Below, piece by piece: positions 25,657 to 34,920 of a stretch of 64,000 bases of DNA (its first letter is position 1; each line of letters begins with the position of its first letter). Position numbers and translations under genes: made by a program. The notes under the pieces are model-generated. The model was not told the origin of the DNA, ran no database searches, and saw only the letters and a list, made by a program, of their open reading frames with translations. The DNA is from Bacillota bacterium (GTDB taxonomy: Bacteria > Bacillota > Clostridia > Acetivibrionales > DTU013), in contig JAEXNT010000058.1 in assembly GCA_023439545.1 (NCBI GenBank), positions 11,413-75,412 of the forward strand. The letters are read 5' to 3'.

Positions 25657-28251
25657 ATGCAACATTATTTTGAAGACGTCAATACGGTAATCAAGTCACA
25701 GGAAACTTCCAGTGATGGACTGGATACTTCGCAGGCCTCGGAAAGGCTTCAGAAATACGGCAGGAACAAGCTTGCGGAAGGTAAAAGGAAGCCGCTGCCG
25801 TTGAGGTTGCTCGACCAGATGAAGGATCCGATGGTGATCATTCTTATAGCTGCAGCAATAGTTTCGGGCGCTGTCGGCGAGCTTGCCGACATGATAATCA
25901 TACTTATGGTCGTAGTCCTGAATTCGATTCTGGGCGTTGTGCAGGAGGGAAAAGCCGAGAAGGCTATCGAAGCTCTCCAGAATATGTCTTCACCTTTTTC
26001 CAAAGTCAGGAGGAAAGGGCATGTATTGCAAGTCAAGTCGGAAGAGGTAGTGCCGGGCGATATCGTACTGCTTGAAGCCGGCGATGCAGTGCCAGCCGAT
26101 ATGAGGCTCATTGCCGCTGCCAGCCTCAAGATAGAGGAGGCATCGCTAACAGGCGAATCCGTGCCGTCTGATAAATACAGCCAGGCTATTGAAAAGTCAG
26201 TAAGCGACGTACCGCTCGGAGACCGCCATAATATGGCGTATATGGGTACGAGTGTAGTTTACGGCCGCGGTGAAGGCGTGGTGGTTGAAACCGGCATGTC
26301 TACGGAAATGGGTAAAATTGCGGGGATACTTTCGAACACGAGCGACGATAAAACGCCGCTGCAGAAAACGCTCGCCGGCCTTAGCCGCATACTCAGTGTC
26401 GGTGTTCTCGCCATAAGCGTATTCATATTCGTCTTCGGCGTCCTTAGCAACGGGGGCTTTACAGGCAGCAGTGTACTCGAAATGTTCCTGGTGGCCATAA
26501 GCCTTGCTGTTGCAGCGATACCCGAGGGACTTGTCGCAGTTGTTACGGTAGTGCTGTCTATCGGCGTTACGAAAATGTCCAGGCGCAATGCCATAATCAG
26601 AAAGCTCACGGCCGTAGAGACACTTGGCTGTACGCAGGTAATATGCTCGGACAAGACAGGTACGCTAACACAGAATAAAATGACAGTGGTAGACACATTC
26701 GGCGATGTACGCAGATTATCCATTTCCATGGCGCTCTGCAATGATGTATCTATTTCCCGAGATAACGGCGAAATAGTCGGTGAGCCGACAGAGAGCGCGC
26801 TTGTCAGGTTTGCTTTGGAACAGGGCATAAACAAGAATGAACTGCTGGACATTATGCCTCGTGTAGCTGAAGCGCCCTTCGATTCCGAAAGAAAGATGAT
26901 GTCTACGGTACACAATGACCCCGATGGAAAATTCGTTCAATATACAAAAGGCGCGCCGGATGAACTTCTCGGCAGGTGTACGAGTATACTGACCTCCGAA
27001 GGGACAGCACCCCTGACTGAAGAAATGAGGACAGTAATACTTGACGAAAACAGGAGGATGGCGGGTAAAGCGCTGCGTGTCCTGGGTTCGGCGCTGAAAA
27101 TAACCGACAGGATACCCGAAGATACGTCACCTGCCGGCCTTGAAAGAGGTCTAACGTTTATAGGCCTTGTTGGCATGATAGACCCGGTAAGGCCTGAAGT
27201 CAAAGCGGCTATAGATAAATGCCGAGCTGCAGGGATCAAACCTGTTATGATCACCGGCGACCATAAGATTACTGCAATAGCCATAGCAAAGGAACTGGGA
27301 ATAATAACCGATGAAAGCCAGGCCATTACAGGGCTTGAATTGAACGAACTGTCCGATGAGGAATTCGAAAAAAACATACTTAAATATGGCGTTTATGCAC
27401 GAGTACAGCCTGAGCACAAGGTCAGGATAGTCAGGATGTGGAAGAAGCTCGGCAAAATCACTGCGATGACGGGCGACGGCGTCAATGATGCCCCGGCCTT
27501 GAAATCTGCGGATATAGGCGTAGGCATGGGGATCACCGGGACGGATGTTTCAAAAAATGTTTCCGATATGGTACTGGCGGACGACAATTTTGCTTCCATC
27601 GTTTATGCAGTCGAGGAAGGCCGCAGGATCTACGATAATATCCGCAAGGCGATACAATTTCTACTCTCTTCGAACCTGAGTGAGGTTGTTGCCCTGTTTA
27701 CGGCAACACTTTTGAATTTCCGCCTTTTCAGTCCGATTCATATACTTTGGATCAACCTTGTGACCGACACTCTGCCTGCGATAGCCCTGGGAATGGAAAA
27801 TGCCGAAGAAGATATCATGCGAAAACCTCCCCGCAGCGCAAAGGAAGGGGTATTTGCAGGCGGGCTCGCCATGGATGTGGTTTATCAGGGTATAGTCATT
27901 GCGGCGCTGACATTGGCCTCATATATGATAGGTAACAGGCAGGACCACATCACCGGTATGACAATGGCTTTCCTGACCATGTCTTCGTGCGAGGTATTCC
28001 AGTCGCTGAACTTAAGGTCGAGAACAAAATCCATATTCAGACTGAAGACCCATAACAAATATCTGACCGGAGCCATGATATTGTCGCTGATACTTACGAT
28101 AGCCGTCATTTATATACCGGGCGTCAACACTATATTCAGCCTTACGGCGCTTCCGGCAGACAGATTTTTAGCAGGCATGGCCCTTGCGGTCGCTATCATA
28201 CCGGTGGTTGAGCTGGTGAAATTTGTACAGTCATTGTTAATAAGGAGATAG
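25657..28251 (+). CDS. Calcium-transporting P-type ATPase
   Basis: 864 residues, the usual length of bacterial P2-type Ca2+ pumps. In order: the N-terminal cation-ATPase domain, TGES in the actuator domain (residue 167), the membrane PEGL motif (IPEGLVAVV, residue 290), the phosphorylated Asp in SDKTGTLT (residue 333), the nucleotide domain with KGAPDELL, and the hinge GDGVNDAPAL (residue 607). The C-terminal membrane block has NLVTDTLPA, where calcium ligands lie in this group. It exports Ca2+ (or Mn2+) at the cost of ATP. AAAGGG lies before the start. The small zinc-ribbon gene follows after 10 bases and is probably co-transcribed. Confidence 0.93.
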   Translation: MQHYFEDVNTVIKSQETSSDGLDTSQASERLQKYGRNKLAEGKRKPLPLRLLDQMKDPMVIILIAAAIVSGAVGELADMIIILMVVVLNSILGVVQEGKAEKAIEALQNMSSPFSKVRRKGHVLQVKSEEVVPGDIVLLEAGDAVPADMRLIAAASLKIEEASLTGESVPSDKYSQAIEKSVSDVPLGDRHNMAYMGTSVVYGRGEGVVVETGMSTEMGKIAGILSNTSDDKTPLQKTLAGLSRILSVGVLAISVFIFVFGVLSNGGFTGSSVLEMFLVAISLAVAAIPEGLVAVVTVVLSIGVTKMSRRNAIIRKLTAVETLGCTQVICSDKTGTLTQNKMTVVDTFGDVRRLSISMALCNDVSISRDNGEIVGEPTESALVRFALEQGINKNELLDIMPRVAEAPFDSERKMMSTVHNDPDGKFVQYTKGAPDELLGRCTSILTSEGTAPLTEEMRTVILDENRRMAGKALRVLGSALKITDRIPEDTSPAGLERGLTFIGLVGMIDPVRPEVKAAIDKCRAAGIKPVMITGDHKITAIAIAKELGIITDESQAITGLELNELSDEEFEKNILKYGVYARVQPEHKVRIVRMWKKLGKITAMTGDGVNDAPALKSADIGVGMGITGTDVSKNVSDMVLADDNFASIVYAVEEGRRIYDNIRKAIQFLLSSNLSEVVALFTATLLNFRLFSPIHILWINLVTDTLPAIALGMENAEEDIMRKPPRSAKEGVFAGGLAMDVVYQGIVIAALTLASYMIGNRQDHITGMTMAFLTMSSCEVFQSLNLRSRTKSIFRLKTHNKYLTGAMILSLILTIAVIYIPGVNTIFSLTALPADRFLAGMALAVAIIPVVELVKFVQSLLIRR

Positions 28252-28261
28252 GGGAGATACC

Positions 28262-28654
28262 ATGGATTGGTTACGTAAGTTTATGATGGGCAGGTACGGA
28301 GCGGATCGTCTCTCGTTTGCCCTGCTGATTTTATCGATAATACTGACTTTCCTCGGGAGCATACTGCATTTGGCGCTTCTGACGTACTTGAGCTATATTC
28401 CGCTAATACTGGTCATTTACAGGATGCTTTCCAGAAATATAAAAAAGAGGAGCATGGAAAATTACAAGTTCTCGATGCTCATAAGCCCGGTATACGGTTG
28501 GTTCATCGGGATGCGCAGGCGTTTTTCCGAAAGAGGGACGCACAAGTATATGAAATGCCCCGAATGCAAGGCCGAATTGCGTGTTCCGAAGGGAAAAGGT
28601 ACGATCGTGGTAACATGTCCAAAATGCAGGACGGAATTCAAAGCAAGAACCTGA
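28262..28654 (+). CDS. Small membrane protein with C-terminal zinc ribbon
   Basis: 130 residues. Two membrane helices span residues 18-58, then a basic stretch, then a zinc ribbon with CPEC (residue 99) and CPKC (residue 119) pairs. The family is widespread in clostridia and unnamed. GGGGAG lies just before the start and the gene is 10 bases after the Ca2+ ATPase, so the two are probably one transcript. Function unknown. Confidence 0.75.
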   Translation: MDWLRKFMMGRYGADRLSFALLILSIILTFLGSILHLALLTYLSYIPLILVIYRMLSRNIKKRSMENYKFSMLISPVYGWFIGMRRRFSERGTHKYMKCPECKAELRVPKGKGTIVVTCPKCRTEFKART

Positions 28655-28666
28655 GGTGGATGTTCT

Positions 28667-28840
28667 GTGGGATCGGGCAACAGCTATAGTTCATGGGAGC
28701 GCATGATTTCCCGGCTCGAGATTTATGGCCCCGTGACAAAAGACGTTCCGGCATCGATTTTCCAGCTTACAAAGGGAACCGTATTTGTTAGCGAAGACAT
28801 GGCACGCCCCATTGAAAAGATGGATTTAACGGCATTTTAA
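28667..28840 (+). CDS. Small hypothetical ORF
   Basis: 57 codons from a GTG with GAGGTGG 7 bases upstream, beginning 12 bases after the zinc-ribbon gene. The product (MGSGNSYSSWERMIS...) has no membrane segment and ends in EKMDLTAF. I do not recognise it. It may be a real short gene of the same transcript or the start of a truncated one, because the region just downstream contains other gene scraps. Confidence 0.4.
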   Translation: MGSGNSYSSWERMISRLEIYGPVTKDVPASIFQLTKGTVFVSEDMARPIEKMDLTAF

Positions 28841-28880
28841 AGTGTCCGGCAACACCTAATTACATTATAATCACCAGTCC

Positions 28881-28937
28881 CCCACTCATATTAATGAGGG
28901 GTTGATACTTTGAAAAGCCTTAGAAATAAGGCTTTTC
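28881..28937. repeat. Two adjacent hairpins downstream of the ATPase operon
   Basis: 28881-28901 folds on CTCAT/ATGAG with flanking C and G runs. 28912-28937 is a perfect 10-pair stem GAAAAGCCTT/AAGGCTTTTC with a 6-base loop. No long T tract follows either. They may end the ATPase transcript or mark an old insertion, since decayed gene pieces begin right after. Confidence 0.5.
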
Positions 28938-29002
28938 GGTGTAAATAACGTTTTCGGGGGATTAGCGGCTGCCAACCCTCAGCAAGACGGGACAGACGCG
29001 CA

Positions 29003-29041
29003 GTTCAGGAGTGCAAAGCGGAGAAGGCCATAGAAGCTTTA
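29003..29041 (+). pseudogene. Thirteen-codon scrap of a P-type ATPase
   Basis: The bases read VQECKAEKAIEAL, against VQEGKAEKAIEAL in the intact ATPase gene at about codons 95-107 (DNA near 25940-25980). The match is clear at the DNA level too but with many silent changes, so it is an old or horizontally derived paralogue fragment, not a recent copy. It ends abruptly against the ROK remnant. Confidence 0.45.
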
Positions 29042-29046
29042 GTATG

Positions 29047-29496
29047 TCAGGACAGCATTTTACTGTTCAAAAAGTTTTCAACAACCATTAAAGCGGCTCC
29101 GAAAGAGATGGCATAATCCTGAAAATATCCGCCCTTCCTGAAAACTACTGTGCTTTCGCCCTTTTGATTAATTTTTTTAGAGGCGATTTCCATAGCAATA
29201 TTGTAAAACAAATCGGAGTGGGATATGACAGGACTACTTAATATAACGATACCGGGATTCAGGAAGTTGACATAATTTGAGAGCCCCGTGCCGAAGGCAA
29301 TGGCAGCGCTGGTTACAACTTCCCTGGCCAATTCGTCATTACGGCTGGCAGCTTCCAGTATGTCGATAAAAATTACCTCTATTACACCGGGAAAACCAGC
29401 CACTTTATAGCCGTAACCAACTGCCGCATTGACAGCGACAGGGCCCGGCGACATGCCAGCGTTAGCAATAGAATATGTAAACCATAAAACTCGCAT
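29047..29496 (-). pseudogene. Truncated ROK-family protein, C-terminal part
   Basis: 149 codons. From about residue 55 the frame matches the end of ROK sugar kinases and regulators (LAREVVTSAAIAFGTGLSNYVNFLNPG, then SFGAALM near the end). The ATP-binding N-terminus and the zinc-binding Cys cluster that should precede it are missing, and the first 30 codons are irregular. It follows the LacI gene on the same strand after 28 bases, so it may once have been a sugar kinase or NagC-type regulator of the same locus. Confidence 0.7.
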
Positions 29497-29524
29497 AAGG
29501 AGTTTTGCGGCAGGCGTAGGGAGC

Positions 29525-30571
29525 TTACCTTTTCGCCGGTGCTGTTGACTCCCTTATTATAAGTGATGGACGATACTCCACCGAATAGCTGAAAACGTTT
29601 AAATCCGATCTGCTTTTCATTCTCTTGAGCAGCTGTTCAACTGCAAGTTTGCTTCTTTCATTTATGTGATGCTCGATTGTTGTCAGTTTAGGGTACAGTG
29701 TTTTTGCTATGAAAATATTGTCAAAACCGACAACGGAAACATCATTCGGCACACTCAATCCTGCTTCATTCAACGTACTGTATATTCCCGGAGCCATAAG
29801 GTCGCTGACTGCTACCACCGCGGTTACGCTGTGTTTCGACAGCAGCTTCCTTGTCAAGTCATATCCTATTTCTATCTCATATATCTCGTCGGATTCAATT
29901 TCGTTTTCGCTTTCCAGAATATAAAAAGTATCGATGATTCCTTTTGACATTAGATAATCGCGTATTCCATCCAACCTTCTCTGCCTTGAAAGAGAAACGT
30001 TTTTGACCGGAGAAGTCAAAAATGCTATTTTACTGTGACCGAGCTCATAAAGATGTGCTGCTACCATTTCGCCGGCTTTTATACTGTTCAATCCTATAGT
30101 CTGAAGGTTTGCGTAGCTGTCTGTTTCACCAATGATCACTATCGGTATGGACTCGCTGATTTTATTGATATATTCCGTGTTTGACGGAGTAAATGCTATT
30201 ACGATTCCATCAACACCCTGGCTAATCAAATCCTCTATATATCTTTTTTCTTTTTCGGGTTTACGCTCGGTATTGCATATGATCGTATTATATCCGCTCT
30301 CATGAGCAAGTGATTCCACACAGGATGCTACGACCGTGAAATAGGGATTGGTCAAATTTGAGACCATGAGGCCGATGAGCTGTGATGATAGATTTACCGA
30401 ACTAATTTGGTTTCCTTTCTTTTCATATCCGAGTTTTTTGGCAGAATCAAAGACACGCTTGCGAGTTTCGTCAGATATGCTTACTCCAGGCTTGCCGCTC
30501 ATAATGAGAGAAACGGTTGTTTGTGATACACCTGCTAGTCTGGCAACATCGGTGGATGTTACTTTCTTCAT
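29525..30571 (-). CDS. LacI family transcriptional regulator
   Basis: 348 residues. The N-terminal helix-turn-helix and hinge (VTSTDVARLAGVSQTTVSLIM) are standard, followed by a periplasmic-binding-like effector domain from residue 62 with the usual IGLMVSNLTNPYF start and VSVVGFDN near residue 282. AGGAGG lies before the start. It is divergent from the transporter-sulfatase operon across 583 bases that contain a strong promoter flanked by a repeated 25-base word, so it is very probably the repressor of that operon. Its inducer would be the imported substrate or an early intermediate, perhaps a sugar or polyol. Confidence 0.93.
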   Translation of the reverse strand: MKKVTSTDVARLAGVSQTTVSLIMSGKPGVSISDETRKRVFDSAKKLGYEKKGNQISSVNLSSQLIGLMVSNLTNPYFTVVASCVESLAHESGYNTIICNTERKPEKEKRYIEDLISQGVDGIVIAFTPSNTEYINKISESIPIVIIGETDSYANLQTIGLNSIKAGEMVAAHLYELGHSKIAFLTSPVKNVSLSRQRRLDGIRDYLMSKGIIDTFYILESENEIESDEIYEIEIGYDLTRKLLSKHSVTAVVAVSDLMAPGIYSTLNEAGLSVPNDVSVVGFDNIFIAKTLYPKLTTIEHHINERSKLAVEQLLKRMKSRSDLNVFSYSVEYRPSLIIRESTAPAKR

Positions 30572-30830
30572 AAATCCTCCTGAATATATTTATAACTATT
30601 ATATTTTTGCTTGCAGCTGTGTAACTAAGTGAAGACTGCTCGTTTAAAATAATGCTATTAATAATAATTAGTTATATTATAGCTTTATCGAATGAAACTG
30701 TAAATAAGCAATTAGAAGTTCACGCAGCTTCCACACTCGGCCGTATAAGCCGCAAGCGCTTTTGAATTGGTCGCTGCCGCGTATTGTTCAATTTCGTCAC
30801 ACTAATTTATTCAGGTAATATGATACGAAT

Positions 30831-30856
30831 AAAAATATTACTAATAGAAATGTAAA
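30831..30856 (+). promoter_or_regulatory. Upstream copy of a repeated operator-like word
   Basis: AAAAATATTACTAATA at 30831-30846, one extra G, then AAATGTAAA to 30856. The same word recurs at 30970-30994. This copy lies about 40 bases upstream of the -35 box. Possible LacI-regulator site; it is not a clear palindrome. Confidence 0.5.
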
Positions 30857-30895
30857 TAGATTAATTGTACAAAGAAAAAAATCAATAAAATATTA

Positions 30896-30924
30896 TTGAC
30901 AATGATGGTTTTGTATGTCATTAT
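30896..30924 (+). promoter_or_regulatory. Probable promoter of the sulfatase operon
   Basis: Consensus TTGACA (30896-30901), 17-base spacer, CATTAT (30919-30924). Transcription would begin near 30932, over 200 bases before the first gene. Confidence 0.65.
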
Positions 30925-30969
30925 TATAGCAAGAGTAGTAAAAATTAACGAAAATTCGAGAAAGCAATG

Positions 30970-30994
30970 AAAAATATTACTAATAAAATGTAAA
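30970..30994 (+). promoter_or_regulatory. Downstream copy of the operator-like word
   Basis: AAAAATATTACTAATA directly followed by AAATGTAAA, the same word as at 30831 without the extra G. It lies about 40 bases after the expected transcription start. The two copies are 139 bases apart and flank the promoter. Confidence 0.5.
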
Positions 30995-31154
30995 AAAATT
31001 CACAAATAAGGTTAGAAATTCTAGTAATAATTCAAGTAATAACATTAACTAACAATTTAATAATAATTCAAATCAATAGATTTACAATTGGAAAAGATCA
31101 GTTTTCCGAAAGGCAGTAATAATCAATTAAAATATTAACAAGGAGTGAAAGAAA

Positions 31155-32384
31155 ATGAGGAAGCTAGTATCGCTGATTTCTGTAATCGTATTGGTGATCG
31201 GCATGCTTGCCGGATGTGGCGCCGGTACTGCAGGCCAGGGCGCAGACAACAATGGCGGCGTCTCAAGCAATTCGACGGTAAGTAATGGAACGGCAAATCC
31301 CGAGCAGTCCACCCAAGCTGTTAGCGAAGATGGTAGTCTTGAATCCTACTATGCCAAGATTCAACCTCTCAATACTCCGACCAAGCTGAGAATAGGCTTG
31401 ACCCAGGGCGTTTTACATGGCCTGCCCTCAGTGATTCCGGAAATGCTGGGCGTTTACAAGAAACTTGGTCTTAATGTGGAAATTTTGTATTTCAGCAATG
31501 GACCTCTTATGGTTGAGGCACTGGCTTCCGACGGATGGGATTGCGGAAGTTATGGCATCGGTGGTACGTTGGGTGGACCTATTTCCCAAAATGCCCTGAT
31601 TGTAGGACTTGCGGTAGAAGAACAAGCCGGACAGGCGATTTTTGTGAGAAGGGATTCTGATATAGCAAAAGCGGGAGAGCTTCCCAATTCCCCTGGAGTA
31701 TATGGCAATACTGACACCTGGAAGGGCAAGGAGATATACATTCCTACCGGCACAACGCTGCAATATGTGCTTGGTAAGGGTTTGAAGCTGATGGGCCTTA
31801 CGGATAAGGATGTTAAACTGACTAACATGGATGCCGGAAATGTCAATACGGCGGCTCACGCCAACCAAGGCGATATATGGGCGCTTTGGAACAATTATGC
31901 CTATGCTGATGATGTAAATACAAAATACTTGAAAGCTATGGATGGCAATACGGTAGGAGCTACGCTGGTAGCATCCCTGACTGCAAATCCGAAATCCTTT
32001 AATGATCCTGTAAAGCGGGATGCAATAAAGAAATGGGAAGAGATATATTTCACAACTGTAGATTGGCTTAAGAGTGATCCGAAGAACGTAGATAAGTTTG
32101 TCGACTATTATAAGCAATGGGATGATGAGCAGGGCGTCAAGGCAGAAGTCAGCGACCTTAAAAAGATGGTTGACAATACTCCGTTCTATACTCTGGAAGA
32201 TAATTACAAGATGTTTACCGAAAAATTCTCCGACGGTTCGATGCTGGCTGCTGAAGATAAATGCCGCGATCCTCTCGATTTCTTTATCGAAGCCGGTAAC
32301 TATAAACCGGAAGATAAACAGAAATTCCTTGACAATAAGTTCAAAGCCGACTTATTGGAAGAACTCTATAATTCTGCAAAATAA
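31155..32384 (+). CDS. ABC transporter substrate-binding lipoprotein (SsuA/TauA/NMT1-like)
   Basis: 409 residues. Signal peptide with lipobox LAGC (Cys21), then a Ser/Asn/Gly linker, then a binding-protein fold from about residue 75 (TKLRIGLTQGVLHGLPSVIPEMLG). This resembles the aliphatic sulfonate, taurine and sulfate-ester binding proteins. It should deliver substrate to the two permeases and two ATPases encoded next. A ribosome site AAGGAG precedes it. Sulfatase and maturase genes in the same operon argue that the ligand is a sulfate ester, not a sulfonate. Confidence 0.88.
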   Translation: MRKLVSLISVIVLVIGMLAGCGAGTAGQGADNNGGVSSNSTVSNGTANPEQSTQAVSEDGSLESYYAKIQPLNTPTKLRIGLTQGVLHGLPSVIPEMLGVYKKLGLNVEILYFSNGPLMVEALASDGWDCGSYGIGGTLGGPISQNALIVGLAVEEQAGQAIFVRRDSDIAKAGELPNSPGVYGNTDTWKGKEIYIPTGTTLQYVLGKGLKLMGLTDKDVKLTNMDAGNVNTAAHANQGDIWALWNNYAYADDVNTKYLKAMDGNTVGATLVASLTANPKSFNDPVKRDAIKKWEEIYFTTVDWLKSDPKNVDKFVDYYKQWDDEQGVKAEVSDLKKMVDNTPFYTLEDNYKMFTEKFSDGSMLAAEDKCRDPLDFFIEAGNYKPEDKQKFLDNKFKADLLEELYNSAK

Positions 32385-32415
32385 AAATGTTACGAGCTGA
32401 AAGGTAAGACCTCTG

Positions 32416-32440
32416 CCGGCGATTTTAAAAAAACCGCCGG
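32416..32440 (+). terminator. Intercistronic hairpin after the binding-protein gene
   Basis: CCGGCG and CGCCGG enclose 13 bases and lie 31 bases past the lipoprotein stop. There is no T tract. Such hairpins often protect or partly end the message, so that the binding protein is made in excess over the membrane subunits. Confidence 0.5.
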
Positions 32441-32523
32441 TGGGGAACCTTTTAAAAAGACTGGATTTATAACTGTGTTTTATTTTAAGCATGAAAGATT
32501 AATTTGAATTGAGGTGTCCATTT

Positions 32524-33336
32524 TTGTCGGATAAGATAAACAGAGTTAAAGCAAGGAGAGCCGGGAATAGTGAGATGAAATATATATATCTTCCCGTAAT
32601 AAGCGTTTTAGCATTCCTTTTTGTATGGCAAATGCTTGTCTATTTCGGGATTATTACAAGTTCTAAACTCCCGCTTCCATCGGATGTCATAAGACTGTTT
32701 TTTGAAAAGTTTACTAACGTCTCTCCTGACGGAGCCACCATACAGATGAACATTATCGTGAGTCTAAAGGTTGCTTTGGCAGGGCTAGTAGTGGCTATAT
32801 TTATCGGTGTGCCGCTTGGATTGCTGATGGGCTGGTACACCACGGTGGATAGATTTGTACGCCCGATTTTTGAGATTATCCGTCCTATCCCGCCAATCGC
32901 ATGGATACCGCTCACTATAATATGGGTCGGAGTAGGCCTTGGCGCCAAAGCTATGATAATTTTCTTTGCGGCATTCGTACCTTGTGTAATAAATTCGTAC
33001 ACTGGCATAAGACAAACAAATACAACGCATATCAATGTGGCGAAAACTTTCGGTGCAACCAGCTTTCAGGCATTTTACAAAGTAGGCGTACCATCTGCCT
33101 TGCCGATGGTATTCGCCGGTATAAGGATAGCTCTGGGAAGTTCCTGGGCGACTCTGGTTGCGGCGGAGCTTCTGGCGGCGAACGCAGGTCTTGGATATAT
33201 GATAGCTCTTGGCAGGCAGTTCGGACGGGTGGATGTAGTGGTTCTTGGAATGATTACCATCGGTATTCTGGGTTTCCTGTTCACATATATATTCTCCAAG
33301 ATTGAAAACGTGGCTGTAAAATGGAGGGCTGTATAA
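32524..33336 (+). CDS. ABC transporter permease 1 (SsuC/TauC type)
   Basis: 270 residues from a TTG at 32524 with GAGGTG 7 bases upstream; the ATG at 32575 has a poorly placed site. Six membrane helices. The cytoplasmic coupling loop (the EAA-type motif) reads VAKTFGATSFQAFYKVGVPSALPMVF around residues 176-201. It pairs with permease 2 to form the channel. Its stop codon overlaps the next start by one base (TAATG). Confidence 0.88.
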   Translation: MSDKINRVKARRAGNSEMKYIYLPVISVLAFLFVWQMLVYFGIITSSKLPLPSDVIRLFFEKFTNVSPDGATIQMNIIVSLKVALAGLVVAIFIGVPLGLLMGWYTTVDRFVRPIFEIIRPIPPIAWIPLTIIWVGVGLGAKAMIIFFAAFVPCVINSYTGIRQTNTTHINVAKTFGATSFQAFYKVGVPSALPMVFAGIRIALGSSWATLVAAELLAANAGLGYMIALGRQFGRVDVVVLGMITIGILGFLFTYIFSKIENVAVKWRAV

Positions 33337-34148
33337 TGTTCAACAGAAATGAAACCAAGCCTAAAAGTCTTTTGATCACAATTCTGCATATACTGATACC
33401 GTTAATTTCACTCGGTGCACTGCTATGTGTCTGGCTTTTAGCCGCACGTGCAACTTCAGGGATCATCGTTCCTTATCCCTATGACGTTTTTAAAAGGCTT
33501 ACGCAGCTTTTTGTCAAGCCAATCAGTAACGTATCGGTTTTCGGGCATATATTCGTGAGCCTGCGCAGGGTATTTATAGCCTTGTTTCTTGCAATGCTCC
33601 TGGGAATACCTTTCGGCGTACTGATCGGCTGGAACAGAACTTTATATGCCTTGTTCGGTACAATTTTCGAAATGCTGCGCCCGATTCCTGCAATCGCCTG
33701 GATGCCTGTACTGGTCATGTGGATGGGCATTGGTGAGACTTCAAAGGTAGTTATGGTATTTATAGGCTGTTTTATGCCGATAGTAATAAACTCCTACACC
33801 GGAATCAGATTGGTTACGCCGCTTTACCTCGATGTCGGAAAGTTGTTCAACGCCTCGTCCAATAAGAAGCTGTTATTACAGATTGCCGTTCCGTCTGCGC
33901 TGCCGGCGATATTCGCAGGAATTCGCAATGCGACGAGCCTGGGTTGGATGGTTGTACTGGCGGCTGAAATGATGGGGGCAAAAAGCGGATTGGGCTTCCT
34001 GATTATAAGAGGTATGGAATCGTTCGACGTTCCGCTGATTATGACCGGAATGTTGTTGATAGGCGTCGTTGGCGCACTTCTGGCAATACTGACTAACTAT
34101 ATTGAGAGGTGGGTATGTCCGTGGAATCAGGCTCTGAAATCAGACTGA
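33336..34148 (+). CDS. ABC transporter permease 2 (SsuC/TauC type)
   Basis: 270 residues, start at 33336 with GGAGGG upstream, overlapping permease 1 by one base. Six membrane helices; the coupling loop reads VGKLFNASSNKKLLLQIAVPSALPAIF. It is clearly homologous to permease 1 but divergent, so the channel is probably a heterodimer. SsuABC and TauABC systems use a single permease gene, so two permeases with two ATPases are unusual for this group. It overlaps the first ATPase gene by 34 bases. Confidence 0.88.
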   Translation: MFNRNETKPKSLLITILHILIPLISLGALLCVWLLAARATSGIIVPYPYDVFKRLTQLFVKPISNVSVFGHIFVSLRRVFIALFLAMLLGIPFGVLIGWNRTLYALFGTIFEMLRPIPAIAWMPVLVMWMGIGETSKVVMVFIGCFMPIVINSYTGIRLVTPLYLDVGKLFNASSNKKLLLQIAVPSALPAIFAGIRNATSLGWMVVLAAEMMGAKSGLGFLIIRGMESFDVPLIMTGMLLIGVVGALLAILTNYIERWVCPWNQALKSD

Positions 34149-34888
34149 AACTGGAAAATGTTTCAAAGACGTTTTATGACAAGAACAAGGAAGAGCATAA
34201 AATTGTTGACAATGTATCATTCGAAGTAAAAGACAATGAGTTTTTAGTTTTGCTTGGTCCAGGACATTGTGGAAAATCGGTGTTGCTTAATCTGATATCG
34301 GGACTGATACCACGTGACACAGGAAGCATAAGGCTTGACGGAGTTGAGGTTGCACAGCCCAATCCCAAGATGGGTATGGTATTTCAGAAGCTCGGACTGA
34401 TGCCTTGGAAGACCGTAATTGAAAATGTTGAATTTGGACCGAAGATGAAAAATATTAATGAGAAAGAGCGGCGCGAAAAAGCGATGCACTATATTGATCT
34501 TGTTGGCCTGAAAGGCTTTGAAAACAGCTACCCGTATCAGCTGTCAGGCGGCATGAAGCAGCGTGTAGGCATTGCAAGGGCATATACGAACGATCCTGAA
34601 ATACTCTTAATGGACGAGCCTTTCGGTCAGCTTGATGCACAAACGAGATACAATATGCAGGATGAAGTACTTTCACTTTATCAAAAGGAAAAAAGGACAA
34701 TATTGTTTGTAACCAATAACATTGAAGAAGCGGTTTATTTAGGCGATAGGATAATACTCTTTACCGAATGCCCATGCAGAGTAAAGGAAATTTACAATAT
34801 CAATATGAAACGCCCAAGAGATGCGATGAGTCAGGTATTTTTGAGTTTAAGAAAGACGATATCCGCAAATACCGATCTGGCAATGTAA
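34115..34888 (+). CDS. ABC transporter ATP-binding protein 1 (SsuB/TauB type)
   Basis: 257 residues. Walker A is GPGHCGKS (residues 49-56), the Q-loop follows at VFQKLGLMPW, the signature is the regular LSGGMKQR, and Walker B is LLMDEPFGQLD. The ATG at 34115 has GAGGTGGG just upstream, inside the end of permease 2. It powers import together with ATPase 2. All catalytic motifs look intact, apart from an uncommon His-Cys in the Walker A loop. Confidence 0.9.
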   Translation: MSVESGSEIRLKLENVSKTFYDKNKEEHKIVDNVSFEVKDNEFLVLLGPGHCGKSVLLNLISGLIPRDTGSIRLDGVEVAQPNPKMGMVFQKLGLMPWKTVIENVEFGPKMKNINEKERREKAMHYIDLVGLKGFENSYPYQLSGGMKQRVGIARAYTNDPEILLMDEPFGQLDAQTRYNMQDEVLSLYQKEKRTILFVTNNIEEAVYLGDRIILFTECPCRVKEIYNINMKRPRDAMSQVFLSLRKTISANTDLAM

Positions 34889-34920
34889 AAAATGAAAAAT
34901 GGTGGAAAGGGAATTGCCGA

